From: Dyadobacter bucti
GTDB lineage: Bacteria; Bacteroidota; Bacteroidia; Cytophagales; Spirosomataceae
NCBI RefSeq assembly: GCF_005869225.1
Contig: NZ_SWFP01000005.1
Coordinates: forward strand, 124,001 to 188,000
Direction of reading: 5' to 3'
DNA length: 64,000 nucleotides
Positions 1 through 9,160 of the stretch are shown piece by piece. The notes under the pieces were generated by a model, which ran no database searches, was not told the origin of the DNA, and saw nothing but the letters and a program-made list of their open reading frames with translations. The position numbers and the translations under genes are program-made. The stretch's first letter is position 1; each line of letters starts with the position of its first letter.

Positions 1-1
1 A

Positions 2-391
2 ACGTTTATTGGCGGGCCTGTTGGTGACCGTATCGGACGGAAATATGTGATCTGGATTTCTATTTTGGGTGTGGCACCTTTCGCGCTCGCATTGCCTTAT
101 GTCAATCTTTTCTGGACGGGGGTGTTAAGCTGTGTGATCGGGTTGATTTTGTCCTCGGCCTTTTCTGCGATTCTGGTGTATGCACAAGAGCTGATTCCGG
201 GCAAGGTCGGTATGATCGCCGGTTTGTTTTTTGGTTTTGCTTTTGGAATAGGAGGGATCGGTTCTGCTCTTCTTGGAAATCTGGCGGATAAAACCAGTAT
301 CGAGTATGTTTTCAATGTCTGTTCGTTCTTGCCTCTTATCGGGTTGATTACTGGTTTTTTGCCTAATCTTGAGAAGAAGAAAACCGCCTGA
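2..391 (+). CDS. MFS exporter, fosmidomycin-resistance (Fsr) type, C-terminal part
   Basis: This is the 3' end of a major facilitator superfamily transporter; the start lies before the window. The frame is open from base 2 and opens with GGPVGDRIGRK, the MFS motif between two membrane helices. Several hydrophobic helices follow, then a segment LIPGKVGMIAGLFFG typical of the Fsr subfamily, and it ends with a short lysine-rich cytoplasmic tail and TGA. Fsr proteins are inner-membrane proton antiporters that export fosmidomycin and similar compounds; the real substrate here is unknown. About 129 residues are visible of the usual ~400. Confidence 0.85.
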   Translation, partial: TFIGGPVGDRIGRKYVIWISILGVAPFALALPYVNLFWTGVLSCVIGLILSSAFSAILVYAQELIPGKVGMIAGLFFGFAFGIGGIGSALLGNLADKTSIEYVFNVCSFLPLIGLITGFLPNLEKKKTA

Positions 392-403
392 TAGTAAGGA
401 GGT

Positions 404-636
404 TTATCCGACTGCTCTAGTAAAATGCTTTTTTAAATCTTGTTTGCCGTCGATATTGTGAGGCGCTTCCAACTGGTCAACGACTTCCAGGATATTTTTC
501 TTTTTGAAGGCGATTTGACAATACTACGCATGTAGTCCTCAATTATTTGAGAGACAGTCGTTTGTTTTGATGCAGCATAGTCTTTCATTTGAGAAAGGAC
601 GCTGTTTTCAATAGTTATGTTTAGCCTCGTTTTCAT
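404..636 (-). pseudogene. DUF6364-like ribbon-helix-helix antitoxin, frameshifted
   Basis: The N-terminal half (from ATG at 636, MKTRLNITIENSVLSQM) looks like a DUF6364 antitoxin: a basic beta strand followed by two helices. The frame then runs into an atypical Ser/Trp/Lys tail and stops at 433. Adding a single A in the A-runs at 495-505 (minus strand) restores a family-like C-terminus, KKKNILEVVDQLEAP followed by NIDGKQDLKKHF, ending at 404. So this is either a one-base deletion or a sequence error. No PIN or other toxin gene lies next to it: one side is the MFS gene, the other an M23 peptidase. An in-frame ATG at 654 is possible, but 636 matches the family start better. Confidence 0.7.
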
Positions 637-689
637 AGAAATGAAGATGCGCATAAATTTAAAGAATGCGCATATTTGTTTTTTAATTA

Positions 690-1376
690 TCAGAAGCGCT
701 CATTTCCAGGAATTCTCAGAATCAGATTCGGATCAGGGCAAATCGAGAGGTAGTGGGCAGAATCTTGTATACTACTGACGCCTGGAAAATCTCCCGAGTA
801 GTTCCCGATATCTTTGATAACCTGAAAATGTAGATGTGGCGGCCAGTCGCCATTTTCGGGATAAGAGCCGATGGACGCAAAGTTTTCCCCGCCTGCAATT
901 ATTTTTCCCGGATATAAATTATCGAGTGAGGCCAGGGAAAGATGGCCGTAGAGTGTGAAAAATTCTAATCCATGAAGGTTATGGCTCAGAATAATAGTCG
1001 GCCCGTAGTCTCCAAAATGATCGTTGAAAGCAAAACTGTGAATTTTCCCGGCCAATGGAGCATAAATGGGTTCCCCGGCGTCAGTCCAGATGTCAGTACC
1101 CAGATGAATACTTCTCGAATTTCCTTCACCACTCATAAAATGCCCGCGCTGCCGGTAAATGACCCTGTTCTCTGCATATCCTCCGATGCCAGTGTAAGTG
1201 TTTTCTAAGAGGAGTTCCTGAAAAACATAAGCTGAAAAAACAGAAGTGTCTGAGAGGTCAAGGCTCAGCAATGCTGGGGTTTTTTCTGAAAAATCCAGTC
1301 TTCTGTAAGGTCTGGAGCCCATGATAACCTTCTCAAATTTCGAATGCTCCTGTAAAATATGCGAAATAGATTGCAT
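690..1376 (-). CDS. M23 family metallopeptidase
   Basis: A 228-residue LytM/M23-type zinc endopeptidase domain protein, a family that cuts peptide cross-links in peptidoglycan. The zinc-site motifs are all present: HLGTD at residues 91-95, YGH with His145, and HLH at 181-183. No signal peptide is visible at the N-terminus (MQSISHILQEHSKFEK), so it may be cytoplasmic, or exported by another route, or act on another substrate. The start lies 3 bases after the stop of the upstream Met-zincin protease on the same strand, so the two are very probably co-transcribed and translationally coupled. Confidence 0.85.
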   Translation of the reverse strand: MQSISHILQEHSKFEKVIMGSRPYRRLDFSEKTPALLSLDLSDTSVFSAYVFQELLLENTYTGIGGYAENRVIYRQRGHFMSGEGNSRSIHLGTDIWTDAGEPIYAPLAGKIHSFAFNDHFGDYGPTIILSHNLHGLEFFTLYGHLSLASLDNLYPGKIIAGGENFASIGSYPENGDWPPHLHFQVIKDIGNYSGDFPGVSSIQDSAHYLSICPDPNLILRIPGNERF

Positions 1377-1379
1377 GTC

Positions 1380-3974
1380 TTATTTCGGGTCGAGTGCCTG
1401 CCTGATTCTGTGAAGTACGTCCTGCAAATGGTATTTGGTTATTTTGTCCCTCGTTTTCGGAAGAGCAGTCTGCAAGGTAGTTTTTAAGGATTCCAGATGA
1501 GCCCTGGCTACCGATGGCAAATCTGTTTTTGTAAGCTCTACAACGCGTGTCGAGTATCCGTAAGTGATCCCCACAGGCACCGAAAGTACGTTAGCCCTTC
1601 CTGGACGTAGCAGATCGATCTGCTTTTCGATGTAAACCTTTTGAAGGTTCCTGCGGTACAAATCGATGCTTTTGCCAGTTTTTGTTTCCGCCCAGATCCC
1701 GCTTTCCAGGTCTGTGAAAAGCTCATCAAGCGTATAATACTTGTTGGAAAGGCCAGTTTCCATCAGTCTCACCATTCTGTCGCCTGCGAAAAGGGTTGTC
1801 AGCGTATACTCCTGGAGTGCTTTCACAGCCTCAACGCCGGTTTCCGGTTTAATTTTATTCAGTATGGTCTGGTCGAGCAACCAGGAAGGTGTTTTGAACA
1901 ATTGTGCATTCAAAAAATCAACCGCTTCTTTTTGGGTGGTTTTTGGCACCGTTGTAAAAGTAGGCCCCTCCATATCATAGGTAGTCGGTGTATCATAAAT
2001 CCCGCCAATATTTTTGATCACGTGCCCCAGGTAACGTCGATACTGAGCCACGACATTGCTGTAAATTTCATCCAGTTCCTTATAGCTTTCGCCGTCCTCT
2101 TTACTCCATTCTATCAGATTGGGAAGAATCCTTTGCAGGTTTTTAATGCCATATTCAGAGGCTTTCATGGCATTATCACTCAGGTCTTCTGTTTGATACC
2201 TGGGGTCATACGGGCTGATTTCGGTTCCAAAATGCAAGCGCGGATTTTTATAGGATTCAACGGTCATGGTGTTCAGGAGGGCCTTTTCTGACGCGGTATC
2301 CTTTGCATCATCAAAATTGCTGTAACCCCACTGAATGGCCCATTTGTCATAATCTCCGATCCTCGGGAAAAGGTCCGTGATCCCATCTTCGGGCTGTGCC
2401 ACATAATTGAACCGCGCATAATCCATTATTGAGGCCGTATGACCGTGTTCGCTGATCCAGTCTTTGTCGCGGAGTTTTTCGACAGGCGTCGCCGAGCTGG
2501 CGCCCATATTATGCCGAAGCCCCAGGGTATGGCCGATTTCATGAGAAGACACAAAACGGACCAGCTGGCCCATCAGTTCATCGTCGAATTTTTTCTTCCG
2601 GGCGTTGGGGTCCACGGCACCGGCCTGGATAATATACCAGTTCCGCAACAGCCGCATTACATTATGATACCAGCCAATGTGGCTTTCGAGAATTTCACCG
2701 CTCCGGGGATCATGTACGTTTGGCCCGTATGCATTTTGGATGTCAGCCGCGAAATAGCGGATTACCGAATAGCGGGCATCTTCCAGACTCATCGTTGTAT
2801 CATTTTCCGGCCAGTACTCTCCGCGGATCGCATTTTTCCAGCCGGCTTTTTCAAAAGCAACCTGCCAGTCGTCTACACCGGCTTTCAGGTATTTCCGCCA
2901 CTTTTCAGGCGTTGCGGGATCGATATAGTATACAATCGGTTTTTTGGGTTCGATCAGCTCGCCGTTCTTCTGGCGAACTACATCTTCTGCATTTTTGGGC
3001 TCGAGGCGCCAGCGAACGGCAAATACTTCATGGTCTGATCGGTGTGATTCTTCCCCGAAAATCGCATATTGGTTTGCGAAATAACCCACACGGCTGTCAA
3101 AAAACCTTTTGCGCATCGGGTGTTTCGGAAGCAGGATCAGTGAGGTATTCAGTTCCATGGTTACTACTCCGGCGTCCAGCCCGGAAGGTAAATATTGGCC
3201 TATGGATGGGATCGGCGAGGGTGTCAGCACTTGTGGGACAACCACAAAGGTTTTTACCGTGCGGATTTCAGTGTTGATAGGGTAGGTTCTGATTTTATCA
3301 ATATAGGACGCCTCTTTTTTAAATGTCGAAAGCTTAAGTAGCTGCTTGCTGACCGAATTGAGCGAAAATACCTGATTATCAGCATTGAAAAAGTCCGTTA
3401 CATCAATCAACGATGTATTTCCAGACGCCTCTTTCTTCTCAGCTTTTATGTCGAAAACGCCTATGATCGGATCAGAATTTGAGTTCTTTACGGCCTTAAA
3501 AATAGGCTTGGTACTGTCGGGACTGGCTACTACAATGGTCACCGATCGAAGCAGAATATTGTCATCATAGCCCTTTTCCCAGCGGATCATTTGTTTGTTA
3601 ACTTCCTCGCCTCCGAAAATACCTCCCCCGGCTGCCGTTTTTGAATAGCGGGTCACAGCCATGATATCCTGATTGAGCAGCGAATCCGGTATTTCAAAAT
3701 ACCATTTGTTATCTACTTTGTGGACAGATATCATTCCCTTCTGGCTGATGGAAGTAGTGGTATCAATCAGGTCTTTGAAGGGTTTTGGAGCTTTCTTTTT
3801 CTCGTCTTTTAATTTTTCCTTAACGGCAGTAGCAACAGCATCGACCGCATTATTTATCTTGACATCTTCCTGTTTCTCTTTCTCCTTTTCCTTCCTTTTC
3901 TTTCTTTGAGCCTCAGCATTGCTAAAACAAAGGACCGCAAGCGCCGTCAGAAGAAGGTACCGTATAACTCTCAT
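1380..3974 (-). CDS. Secreted zinc-dependent metalloprotease (Met-zincin, DUF5117/DUF5118 type)
   Basis: An 864-residue protein with a Sec signal peptide (residues 1-22, cleavage near NAEAQ) followed by a highly charged Lys/Glu segment. The middle matches the DUF5117 region of Bacteroidota Met-zincins. The catalytic motif HEIGHTLGLRHN starts at His478 (HExxHxxGxxH), and a downstream SIMDYARFNY segment supplies the Met-turn. Such proteins are periplasmic or outer-membrane-associated proteases of unknown substrate. It is the first gene of a two-gene operon with the M23 peptidase. The distal half (about 540-864) is the usual family C-terminal region without further recognisable domains. Confidence 0.9.
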   Translation of the reverse strand: MRVIRYLLLTALAVLCFSNAEAQRKKRKEKEKEKQEDVKINNAVDAVATAVKEKLKDEKKKAPKPFKDLIDTTTSISQKGMISVHKVDNKWYFEIPDSLLNQDIMAVTRYSKTAAGGGIFGGEEVNKQMIRWEKGYDDNILLRSVTIVVASPDSTKPIFKAVKNSNSDPIIGVFDIKAEKKEASGNTSLIDVTDFFNADNQVFSLNSVSKQLLKLSTFKKEASYIDKIRTYPINTEIRTVKTFVVVPQVLTPSPIPSIGQYLPSGLDAGVVTMELNTSLILLPKHPMRKRFFDSRVGYFANQYAIFGEESHRSDHEVFAVRWRLEPKNAEDVVRQKNGELIEPKKPIVYYIDPATPEKWRKYLKAGVDDWQVAFEKAGWKNAIRGEYWPENDTTMSLEDARYSVIRYFAADIQNAYGPNVHDPRSGEILESHIGWYHNVMRLLRNWYIIQAGAVDPNARKKKFDDELMGQLVRFVSSHEIGHTLGLRHNMGASSATPVEKLRDKDWISEHGHTASIMDYARFNYVAQPEDGITDLFPRIGDYDKWAIQWGYSNFDDAKDTASEKALLNTMTVESYKNPRLHFGTEISPYDPRYQTEDLSDNAMKASEYGIKNLQRILPNLIEWSKEDGESYKELDEIYSNVVAQYRRYLGHVIKNIGGIYDTPTTYDMEGPTFTTVPKTTQKEAVDFLNAQLFKTPSWLLDQTILNKIKPETGVEAVKALQEYTLTTLFAGDRMVRLMETGLSNKYYTLDELFTDLESGIWAETKTGKSIDLYRRNLQKVYIEKQIDLLRPGRANVLSVPVGITYGYSTRVVELTKTDLPSVARAHLESLKTTLQTALPKTRDKITKYHLQDVLHRIRQALDPK

Positions 3975-4034
3975 GGAATGTGAATAGAATAATTTAGACG
4001 ATAAATAAGGCGGAATTTACTAAAACATGTAGTA

Positions 4035-4970
4035 TTATTTTGTTAATAGTTCAGCTATTACACCTTCTTTCAGTGCATAGCTCGAAACCTGAATCTGCCT
4101 GATGCCATAGGTCTTAAGTACATAATCAACAAGGCAAACTGCCACTACGATCATATCGACTCTCAGTTCGATCATGCCGGGAATGTTCATTCGGGCTTCA
4201 TGATTGCCGGAAAGGATCAGCTCATAAATTCGGTAGAATTCTTCAATGGAAAGCTGGAAATCGGTTTCCGTTTTTGGTGGCCAGGTGTTAGTTCGGTGAT
4301 GATAATCTATGTCGATCAGGGTATCAAATGTGCCTGATGAGCCTACCAGTTTGTTTGGTGCGTATTGATGGACCGCATTGGCCAGCGGGATCAGGTTTTC
4401 TTCAAAATAATTATAAAGGCTTCTTCTGTCGCCCTGTGACAGTGGATCGTTTCGCATGAATTTTTCCATTAGCCTTTGCCCGCCCACTTCAAAGCTCTGT
4501 TTCCAGAAGATCTGTGACTGATTACCAATGATAAATTCAACGCTTCCCCCACCGATATCCATGATCAGCGAAGGATAATCACCGAGATCGGTACCATATC
4601 TGACGCCGTAATAGATGTATTCAGCCTCCTGATTGCCGTCAATAACGTTAATGGAAATACCTGTTTCCTGTTTAATTTGAGAACAGAAATCTTCTCTGTT
4701 AGAGGCATTCCGTACCGCACTGGTACCAAAAGCGTGCGTATGTGTTTCCTTCACGGCAAATTCGTCGAGCTTTTCGCGAAAATAATGAAGTATGGTCAGC
4801 GCTCTCTCGACTGCATCGGGGTGGATGATGCGCTGGTTTATGCCACCCAGACCTATTCTTGCGGGCCTGCTTTCGTGAAAAATTGTCTTAACAGCATCAC
4901 CATTTTTTTCGACAATGAGAAGATGAAAAGTATTGGTCCCTAAATCAATAATACCCAGTCTGTCGCTCAT
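4035..4970 (-). CDS. Ppx/GppA phosphatase family protein
   Basis: A 311-residue sugar-kinase/actin-fold phosphatase that hydrolyses inorganic polyphosphate and/or pppGpp. The phosphate-1 motif GIIDLGTNTFHLL is at residues 6-18, and the phosphate-2 motif DIGGGSVEF starts at Asp138. The length matches the short exopolyphosphatase forms that lack the C-terminal HD-like domain of E. coli Ppx and GppA, so which substrate is preferred cannot be told from sequence. It is transcribed away from rpsU. A TATTTTTG box lies about 48 bases upstream of the start codon. Confidence 0.9.
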   Translation of the reverse strand: MSDRLGIIDLGTNTFHLLIVEKNGDAVKTIFHESRPARIGLGGINQRIIHPDAVERALTILHYFREKLDEFAVKETHTHAFGTSAVRNASNREDFCSQIKQETGISINVIDGNQEAEYIYYGVRYGTDLGDYPSLIMDIGGGSVEFIIGNQSQIFWKQSFEVGGQRLMEKFMRNDPLSQGDRRSLYNYFEENLIPLANAVHQYAPNKLVGSSGTFDTLIDIDYHHRTNTWPPKTETDFQLSIEEFYRIYELILSGNHEARMNIPGMIELRVDMIVVAVCLVDYVLKTYGIRQIQVSSYALKEGVIAELLTK

Positions 4971-5017
4971 ATCGGGTCGCTAATCTGTTAAAGGCTATTT
5001 TTTCAATGCAATGATTG

Positions 5018-5025
5018 CAAAAATA
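5018..5025 (-). promoter_or_regulatory. Possible -7 box for the Ppx/GppA gene
   Basis: Read on the minus strand this is TATTTTTG, an exact fit to the Bacteroidota TAnnTTTG -7 element. It lies about 48 nt before the ATG at 4970. No TTG/TTTG is found at the usual ~20 nt upstream, so support is partial. Confidence 0.3.
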
Positions 5026-5124
5026 ACCTAATTTTAATGACTTATTTCTTGATTTTCTGACTACTATGTGTTTTCTTTGCAGTCCGATTTCAGAAACCAA
5101 TTCAAAACATTATATTCTATAAGC

Positions 5125-5319
5125 ATGCTTATTATAAACATCAAAGACAACGAATCGATTGACCGTGCTCTTAAGCGTTACAAGAAAAAATTCGAAAGAA
5201 CAGGTACAATGCGTCAGCTTCGTGCGCGTACAGCTTTTGAAAAACCATCTGTAAGACGTCGTTTCGAAGTTTTGCGTGCAGTATACAAAGAGAAGACTTA
5301 CGGTCATTTAGAAGACTAA
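5125..5319 (+). CDS. rpsU: 30S ribosomal protein S21
   Basis: A 64-residue basic protein starting MLIINIKDNESIDRALKRYK, with the RxxTAFEKPSVRRRFE core typical of bS21. It binds the small ribosomal subunit near the 16S rRNA 3' end and takes part in initiation. The ATG at 5125 is chosen because it begins the conserved family start; an in-frame extension to 5068 would add 19 unrelated residues. A strong hairpin terminator follows 57 bases after the stop. In Bacteroidota S21 is linked to translation from leaders without Shine-Dalgarno sequences. Confidence 0.97.
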   Translation: MLIINIKDNESIDRALKRYKKKFERTGTMRQLRARTAFEKPSVRRRFEVLRAVYKEKTYGHLED

Positions 5320-5375
5320 TATCCCCGGAGTTGTTTTCTGATGATTTGATAGGATAATTGTATCCAATTAAATAC

Positions 5376-5411
5376 AAAAAAGAGCCGTCTTGCATGAGAC
5401 GGCTCTTTTTT
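5376..5411 (+). terminator. rpsU terminator
   Basis: An inverted repeat agagccgtct (5381-5390) / agacggctct (5396-5405) with a 5-base loop is followed by six T. The A-run before it also makes it a possible terminator for the other strand. It ends only 14 bases before the xerC start. Confidence 0.9.
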
Positions 5412-5424
5412 GTATGTTGGAGCT

Positions 5425-6297
5425 ATGGTAGAGGTATTTCTGGAGTTTCTGAAGTTTGAAAAACGCTCGAGTGAGCACACGGTAAAGTCATACCAGACGG
5501 ACCTTGATCAGTTTCAGAAATATTTACTCGCTCAATATGAATGTGGTGCCCCGGAAACCGCCAGTCCGTCAATGCTCCGGTCATGGGTAGTGAGTTTAAT
5601 GGAAGAAGGCCTAAATCCTGTTTCAATAAACCGAAAAATTGCCTCTCTCCGCTCATATTATGGCTTTTTGAGGAGAAAAAAACTAATTGACAGCGACCCT
5701 TCAAAAATTCTCTCAGCATTAAAAACGCGTAAAAAACTTCCGGCATTCGTAGAAGAGAAATCAATGGAAATGCTCTTTGACACGGAACTGTTCAGTGATG
5801 ATTTTGAGGGATGGAGAGACCGTGCTATTCTTGAGATCCTCTATGGAACGGGTATCCGTCTGACGGAACTTGTCAATCTTGAAATAAAGGATATTGACCT
5901 GTTTGGACGGACCATCAGGGTTTTTGGAAAAAGAGCTAAGGAGCGTATTGTTCCGGTTTCGCCAGGGCTTATAGAAATTGTAAAAAAATATCTTGAGGAG
6001 AGATCAGCTTCCGAAAACACACCCATTCTTCTCCTAACTGATTCTGGAAAGCCGGTTTATCCGGTTTTTGTGCAGCGAACTGTCAGAAGGTACTTGTCGG
6101 CAGTAACAACCCTTTCACAAAAGAGCCCGCACGTGCTCCGGCACACCTATGCCACACATTTGCTGAATCGCGGAGCGGATCTCAATGCGATTAAGGAGCT
6201 TCTCGGACATGCCAATCTCGCAGCTACTCAGATATATACACATAACTCAATCGAAAAGCTTAAAAAAACCCATCAACAAGCCCATCCAAAAGCCTGA
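5425..6297 (+). CDS. xerC: Site-specific tyrosine recombinase, XerC type
   Basis: A 290-residue tyrosine recombinase. The N-terminal SAM-like core-binding domain (about 1-85) precedes the catalytic domain, in which the key residues are Arg145 (GTGIR), His236 and Arg239 (HVLRHTYATH), His262 (LGHAN) and the nucleophile Tyr271 (QIYTH). Spacing and length match XerC/XerD, which resolve chromosome dimers at dif. The ATG at 5425 is preferred; an upstream in-frame ATG (5410) falls inside the rpsU terminator. XerC and XerD cannot be separated with certainty without comparison; no partner recombinase is in the window. Confidence 0.93.
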   Translation: MVEVFLEFLKFEKRSSEHTVKSYQTDLDQFQKYLLAQYECGAPETASPSMLRSWVVSLMEEGLNPVSINRKIASLRSYYGFLRRKKLIDSDPSKILSALKTRKKLPAFVEEKSMEMLFDTELFSDDFEGWRDRAILEILYGTGIRLTELVNLEIKDIDLFGRTIRVFGKRAKERIVPVSPGLIEIVKKYLEERSASENTPILLLTDSGKPVYPVFVQRTVRRYLSAVTTLSQKSPHVLRHTYATHLLNRGADLNAIKELLGHANLAATQIYTHNSIEKLKKTHQQAHPKA

Positions 6298-6314
6298 AAC
6301 CCATTTTTTCAGAG

Positions 6315-6322
6315 TATATTTG
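6315..6322 (+). promoter_or_regulatory. Possible -7 box for ppc
   Basis: TATATTTG, an exact TAnnTTTG match, lies 41 nt before the ppc start. A second match, TAATTTTG at 6346-6353, is probably too close to the ATG to serve as the promoter. No clear -33 element is seen for the first box. Confidence 0.35.
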
Positions 6323-6363
6323 CTACTATTGCAAGTCCCAAAATATAATTTTGTCACTCCAGT

Positions 6364-8949
6364 ATGAATAATAGTTTCCAGGACGCAGTTGTTACGAAGT
6401 ACAATATTTTTAATAGCCTTTTCCTGAGTTTGCCCTACCGTGGCATTTTTCAGACAGGTTCGTTACTTCCGATACTTACCCAACAAAGTGAGACAGGGTT
6501 TCAGGAGGGAAAATCCCCGAAGGAAATCATCGAGCATTTTTTTTCAGAACTTCTGGAAACAGCCACACCGAAGGAAAGGGCCGATCTGCTTTTTGCTTTT
6601 ATTCAATATATTGAGCGACAGGTTGTTCTTTTTGATTCCGTTGAAGATGCGGCATTTGACCAGACGCACGATCTTTCAGGGAAAGGTTCCGTGGCCTATC
6701 TTACAGACCGGCTGGACAAGGACGAACTTAAGAAAAAATTGTTGACCAAACTGGAAGATTTCAGTGTGCGGATTGTGCTAACGGCGCACCCCACACAGTT
6801 TTACTCCGGTAAGGTTCTTGGGATCATCAACGATCTTGAAGATGCTATCAAAGAAAATGATTTTACAGAAGTAAACCAGCTGCTTTTACAATTGGGTAAA
6901 ACGGCATTTATCAACCATGAAAAGCCGACGCCGTTTGATGAAGCGGTAAGCCTTTGCTGGTTTCTGGAAAACGTATATTATGACGCGATTCCGTCCATTC
7001 TCGAAAAGCTGATCAATGGCCTGGGCATGAGTGTCCACGACTGGCCTTATCCGGATGTGTTTCGGCTTGGGTTCTGGCCGGGAGGTGACCGGGATGGAAA
7101 TCCTTTCGTGAACCCGGATATTACCTTGCAGGTAGCAGCCAGGCTGCGGGAAACACTTTTGCGAGGATATTACAGAGACTTGCGGACACTGAAACGTCGG
7201 CTGACTTTTAAAGGTGTCGATGATGCGGTTTCCCTGGCTGAACGCAAGATGAACAGCACGATTTTCGGGCCGTTTGAAGACGGGTATGCCAATGCTCAGG
7301 AGCTGATCGACGAATTACTGAAAGCGCGCGAAGTTCTGGTGTCGAAACATCAGGGACTTTTCGTGGAACTGCTGGATAACTTTATCCTGAAACTGAATCT
7401 TTTCGGATTCTTTTTTGCCAGTCTGGATGTACGCCAGGACAGCCGCAAACATGCCAAGGCCTGGGAGGATATTCTAAAAAGACTCGAGAAGAAAATTCCT
7501 CTCCTGAAATACAGTGATTACGAAGGTTGGGAGGAAGCAAAAAAGATAGATCTCCTGCTCTCTTTGAATATTCCTCTTCGTGATGAGGATTATGAGGATG
7601 CACTCACAAAAGATATTCTTGGTTCGATCCGGGCCATCAAAACCATACAGGAAAAGAATGGTGAAAAGGGTGCGCACCGTTATGTGATCAGCAATAACAC
7701 ATCTGCACTGAATGTGATGCAGGTAGTGGCATTGGCGAAAAACCTGATTGCCGACGAAAATGGCAAGCTCGCATTGGATGTGGTGCCTCTTTTTGAAACT
7801 GTAGATGACCTTGCAAATGCGCCGGAAATCATGCGGTCATTGTACAATGATAATTATTACAGAAGTCATTTGGAAAACCGGCAAAACCATCAGACCATCA
7901 TGGTTGGTTTTTCTGACGGTACCAAAGACGGAGGTTATCTACGTGCCAACTGGTCCATTTACCGTGCAAAGGAAGAGTTGACAAAAGTTTCCCGGGAGTT
8001 TGGGATCAAAGTCACTTTCTTCGACGGACGCGGTGGCCCGCCAGCACGTGGGGGAGGTAATAACCATAATTTCTACTCGTCTCTGGGTAAGGATATTGAG
8101 GATAAAGAAATCCAGCTGACGGTTCAAGGGCAAACGATCAGTTCCAACTATGGTACAGTAACCACTGCCATGTACAATCTGGAGCGCCTTTTCACTGCCG
8201 GGCTAGAAAACCATTTGTTCCGCGGTAATCGTGTGGAGGAGGAGTTGAGTGAAGAGGACAAGATTCTGATCGAGGAAATGGCGAAAGCTGCTTATCAATC
8301 CTACCTTGATCTTAAGAACCATCCGATGTTTGTAAAATATCTGGACAAGAAAACGCCGCTTCGATTTTATGGGCAGACAAACATCGGCAGCCGCCCTACC
8401 AAACGCGGGAATGATGATGAAGGCCTGAAATTTGAGGATCTCCGGGCAATTCCTTTTGTTGGATCCTGGGCACAGATGAAACAAAACGTTCCCGGTTTTT
8501 ATGGGTTCGGTTCCGCGATAGAGCAACTTGTCAAGGATGGTAAAAAAGAGGATATCAAACAGTTATATAAAAAATCGCTTTTCTTCCGGACGCTGATCGA
8601 GAATTCCATGCAATCGCTGTCGAAAGCATTTTTCCCGGCTACAAAATATCTTCGAGACGAAGAGGGCTACACTGAGTTCTGGGATAAAATGTATAACGAA
8701 TTTCTGCTGACGAGAGATTTGCTGCTTGAAGTTTCGGGCCAGAAAGAATTGCTGGACAGTAATAATGTAACGAAAGTATCTATCAAAACACGTGAAAGAA
8801 TCGTGTTGCCGCTGATCACAATTCAGCAATATGCGTTGCAGATGCTGGCGCAGGATCCCAAAACTTTGCCCGTAGATGTTGAGATTTATAATCAACTCAT
8901 TATGAGGGCGATGTTTGGAATTATTAATGCTGCAAGGAACTCGGCATAA
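6364..8949 (+). CDS. ppc: Phosphoenolpyruvate carboxylase
   Basis: An 861-residue PEP carboxylase, which carboxylates PEP with bicarbonate to oxaloacetate and so refills the TCA cycle. Catalytic signatures are seen: His142 in LTAHPTQ, GGDRDGNPFV near residue 240, Lys521 in GFSDGTKDGGYL, Arg556 in FFDGRGGPPARGGG, and QTISSNYG. The C-terminus ends in ARNSA where the E. coli enzyme ends in MRNTG, as expected for the divergent Bacteroidota form. It is followed by its own terminator. sdhCAB, another TCA-related locus, is about 38 kb away. Confidence 0.96.
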   Translation: MNNSFQDAVVTKYNIFNSLFLSLPYRGIFQTGSLLPILTQQSETGFQEGKSPKEIIEHFFSELLETATPKERADLLFAFIQYIERQVVLFDSVEDAAFDQTHDLSGKGSVAYLTDRLDKDELKKKLLTKLEDFSVRIVLTAHPTQFYSGKVLGIINDLEDAIKENDFTEVNQLLLQLGKTAFINHEKPTPFDEAVSLCWFLENVYYDAIPSILEKLINGLGMSVHDWPYPDVFRLGFWPGGDRDGNPFVNPDITLQVAARLRETLLRGYYRDLRTLKRRLTFKGVDDAVSLAERKMNSTIFGPFEDGYANAQELIDELLKAREVLVSKHQGLFVELLDNFILKLNLFGFFFASLDVRQDSRKHAKAWEDILKRLEKKIPLLKYSDYEGWEEAKKIDLLLSLNIPLRDEDYEDALTKDILGSIRAIKTIQEKNGEKGAHRYVISNNTSALNVMQVVALAKNLIADENGKLALDVVPLFETVDDLANAPEIMRSLYNDNYYRSHLENRQNHQTIMVGFSDGTKDGGYLRANWSIYRAKEELTKVSREFGIKVTFFDGRGGPPARGGGNNHNFYSSLGKDIEDKEIQLTVQGQTISSNYGTVTTAMYNLERLFTAGLENHLFRGNRVEEELSEEDKILIEEMAKAAYQSYLDLKNHPMFVKYLDKKTPLRFYGQTNIGSRPTKRGNDDEGLKFEDLRAIPFVGSWAQMKQNVPGFYGFGSAIEQLVKDGKKEDIKQLYKKSLFFRTLIENSMQSLSKAFFPATKYLRDEEGYTEFWDKMYNEFLLTRDLLLEVSGQKELLDSNNVTKVSIKTRERIVLPLITIQQYALQMLAQDPKTLPVDVEIYNQLIMRAMFGIINAARNSA

Positions 8950-8971
8950 GTTACTTAGGCATACATTGGAC

Positions 8972-9004
8972 CGGCTGTTGAAATTTTTTCGACAGCCGTT
9001 TTTT
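8972..9004 (+). terminator. ppc terminator
   Basis: The stem cggctgt (8972-8978) / acagccg (8992-8998), extended by two inner pairs, is followed by five T and lies 22 bases after the ppc stop codon. Confidence 0.85.
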
Positions 9005-9077
9005 ATAAAAATGCCGCTGAAATAACCTATTTGCGCATCACTATATTTTTTGCAAAATAATTTGATTTTTTTTACCA

Positions 9078-9101
9078 CAATTATTAGTAGACGAATAGTT
9101 G
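9078..9101. promoter_or_regulatory. Possible operator for the MarR regulator
   Basis: An imperfect inverted repeat, caattatt and aatagttg (7 of 8 pairs) with 8 bases between the arms, lies about 60 bp before the MarR start. MarR proteins bind such palindromes and often repress their own gene. The match is modest and could be chance. Confidence 0.25.
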
Positions 9102-9160
9102 AGCAGGCTTATTATCGATGTTAAACTCTCAATATTCCTCAAACTTCAACTTTACTCCAC

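Noticed and set aside
490..515. Programmed -1 frameshift in the antitoxin-like gene
   Set aside because: The A-runs do not form an X-XXY-YYZ heptamer in the zero frame and no stimulatory hairpin is evident; a one-base deletion or read error is simpler.
1641..2291. 216-codon plus-strand ORF inside the Met-zincin gene
   Set aside because: Antisense to a well-supported protease gene; no start context and no domain.
5068..5124. N-terminal extension of ribosomal protein S21
   Set aside because: The 19 extra residues do not fit the S21 family, which begins at the ATG at 5125.
6346..6353. TAATTTTG box as the ppc promoter
   Set aside because: An exact -7 match, but only 11 nt before the ATG, leaving almost no leader; the box at 6315-6322 is better placed.
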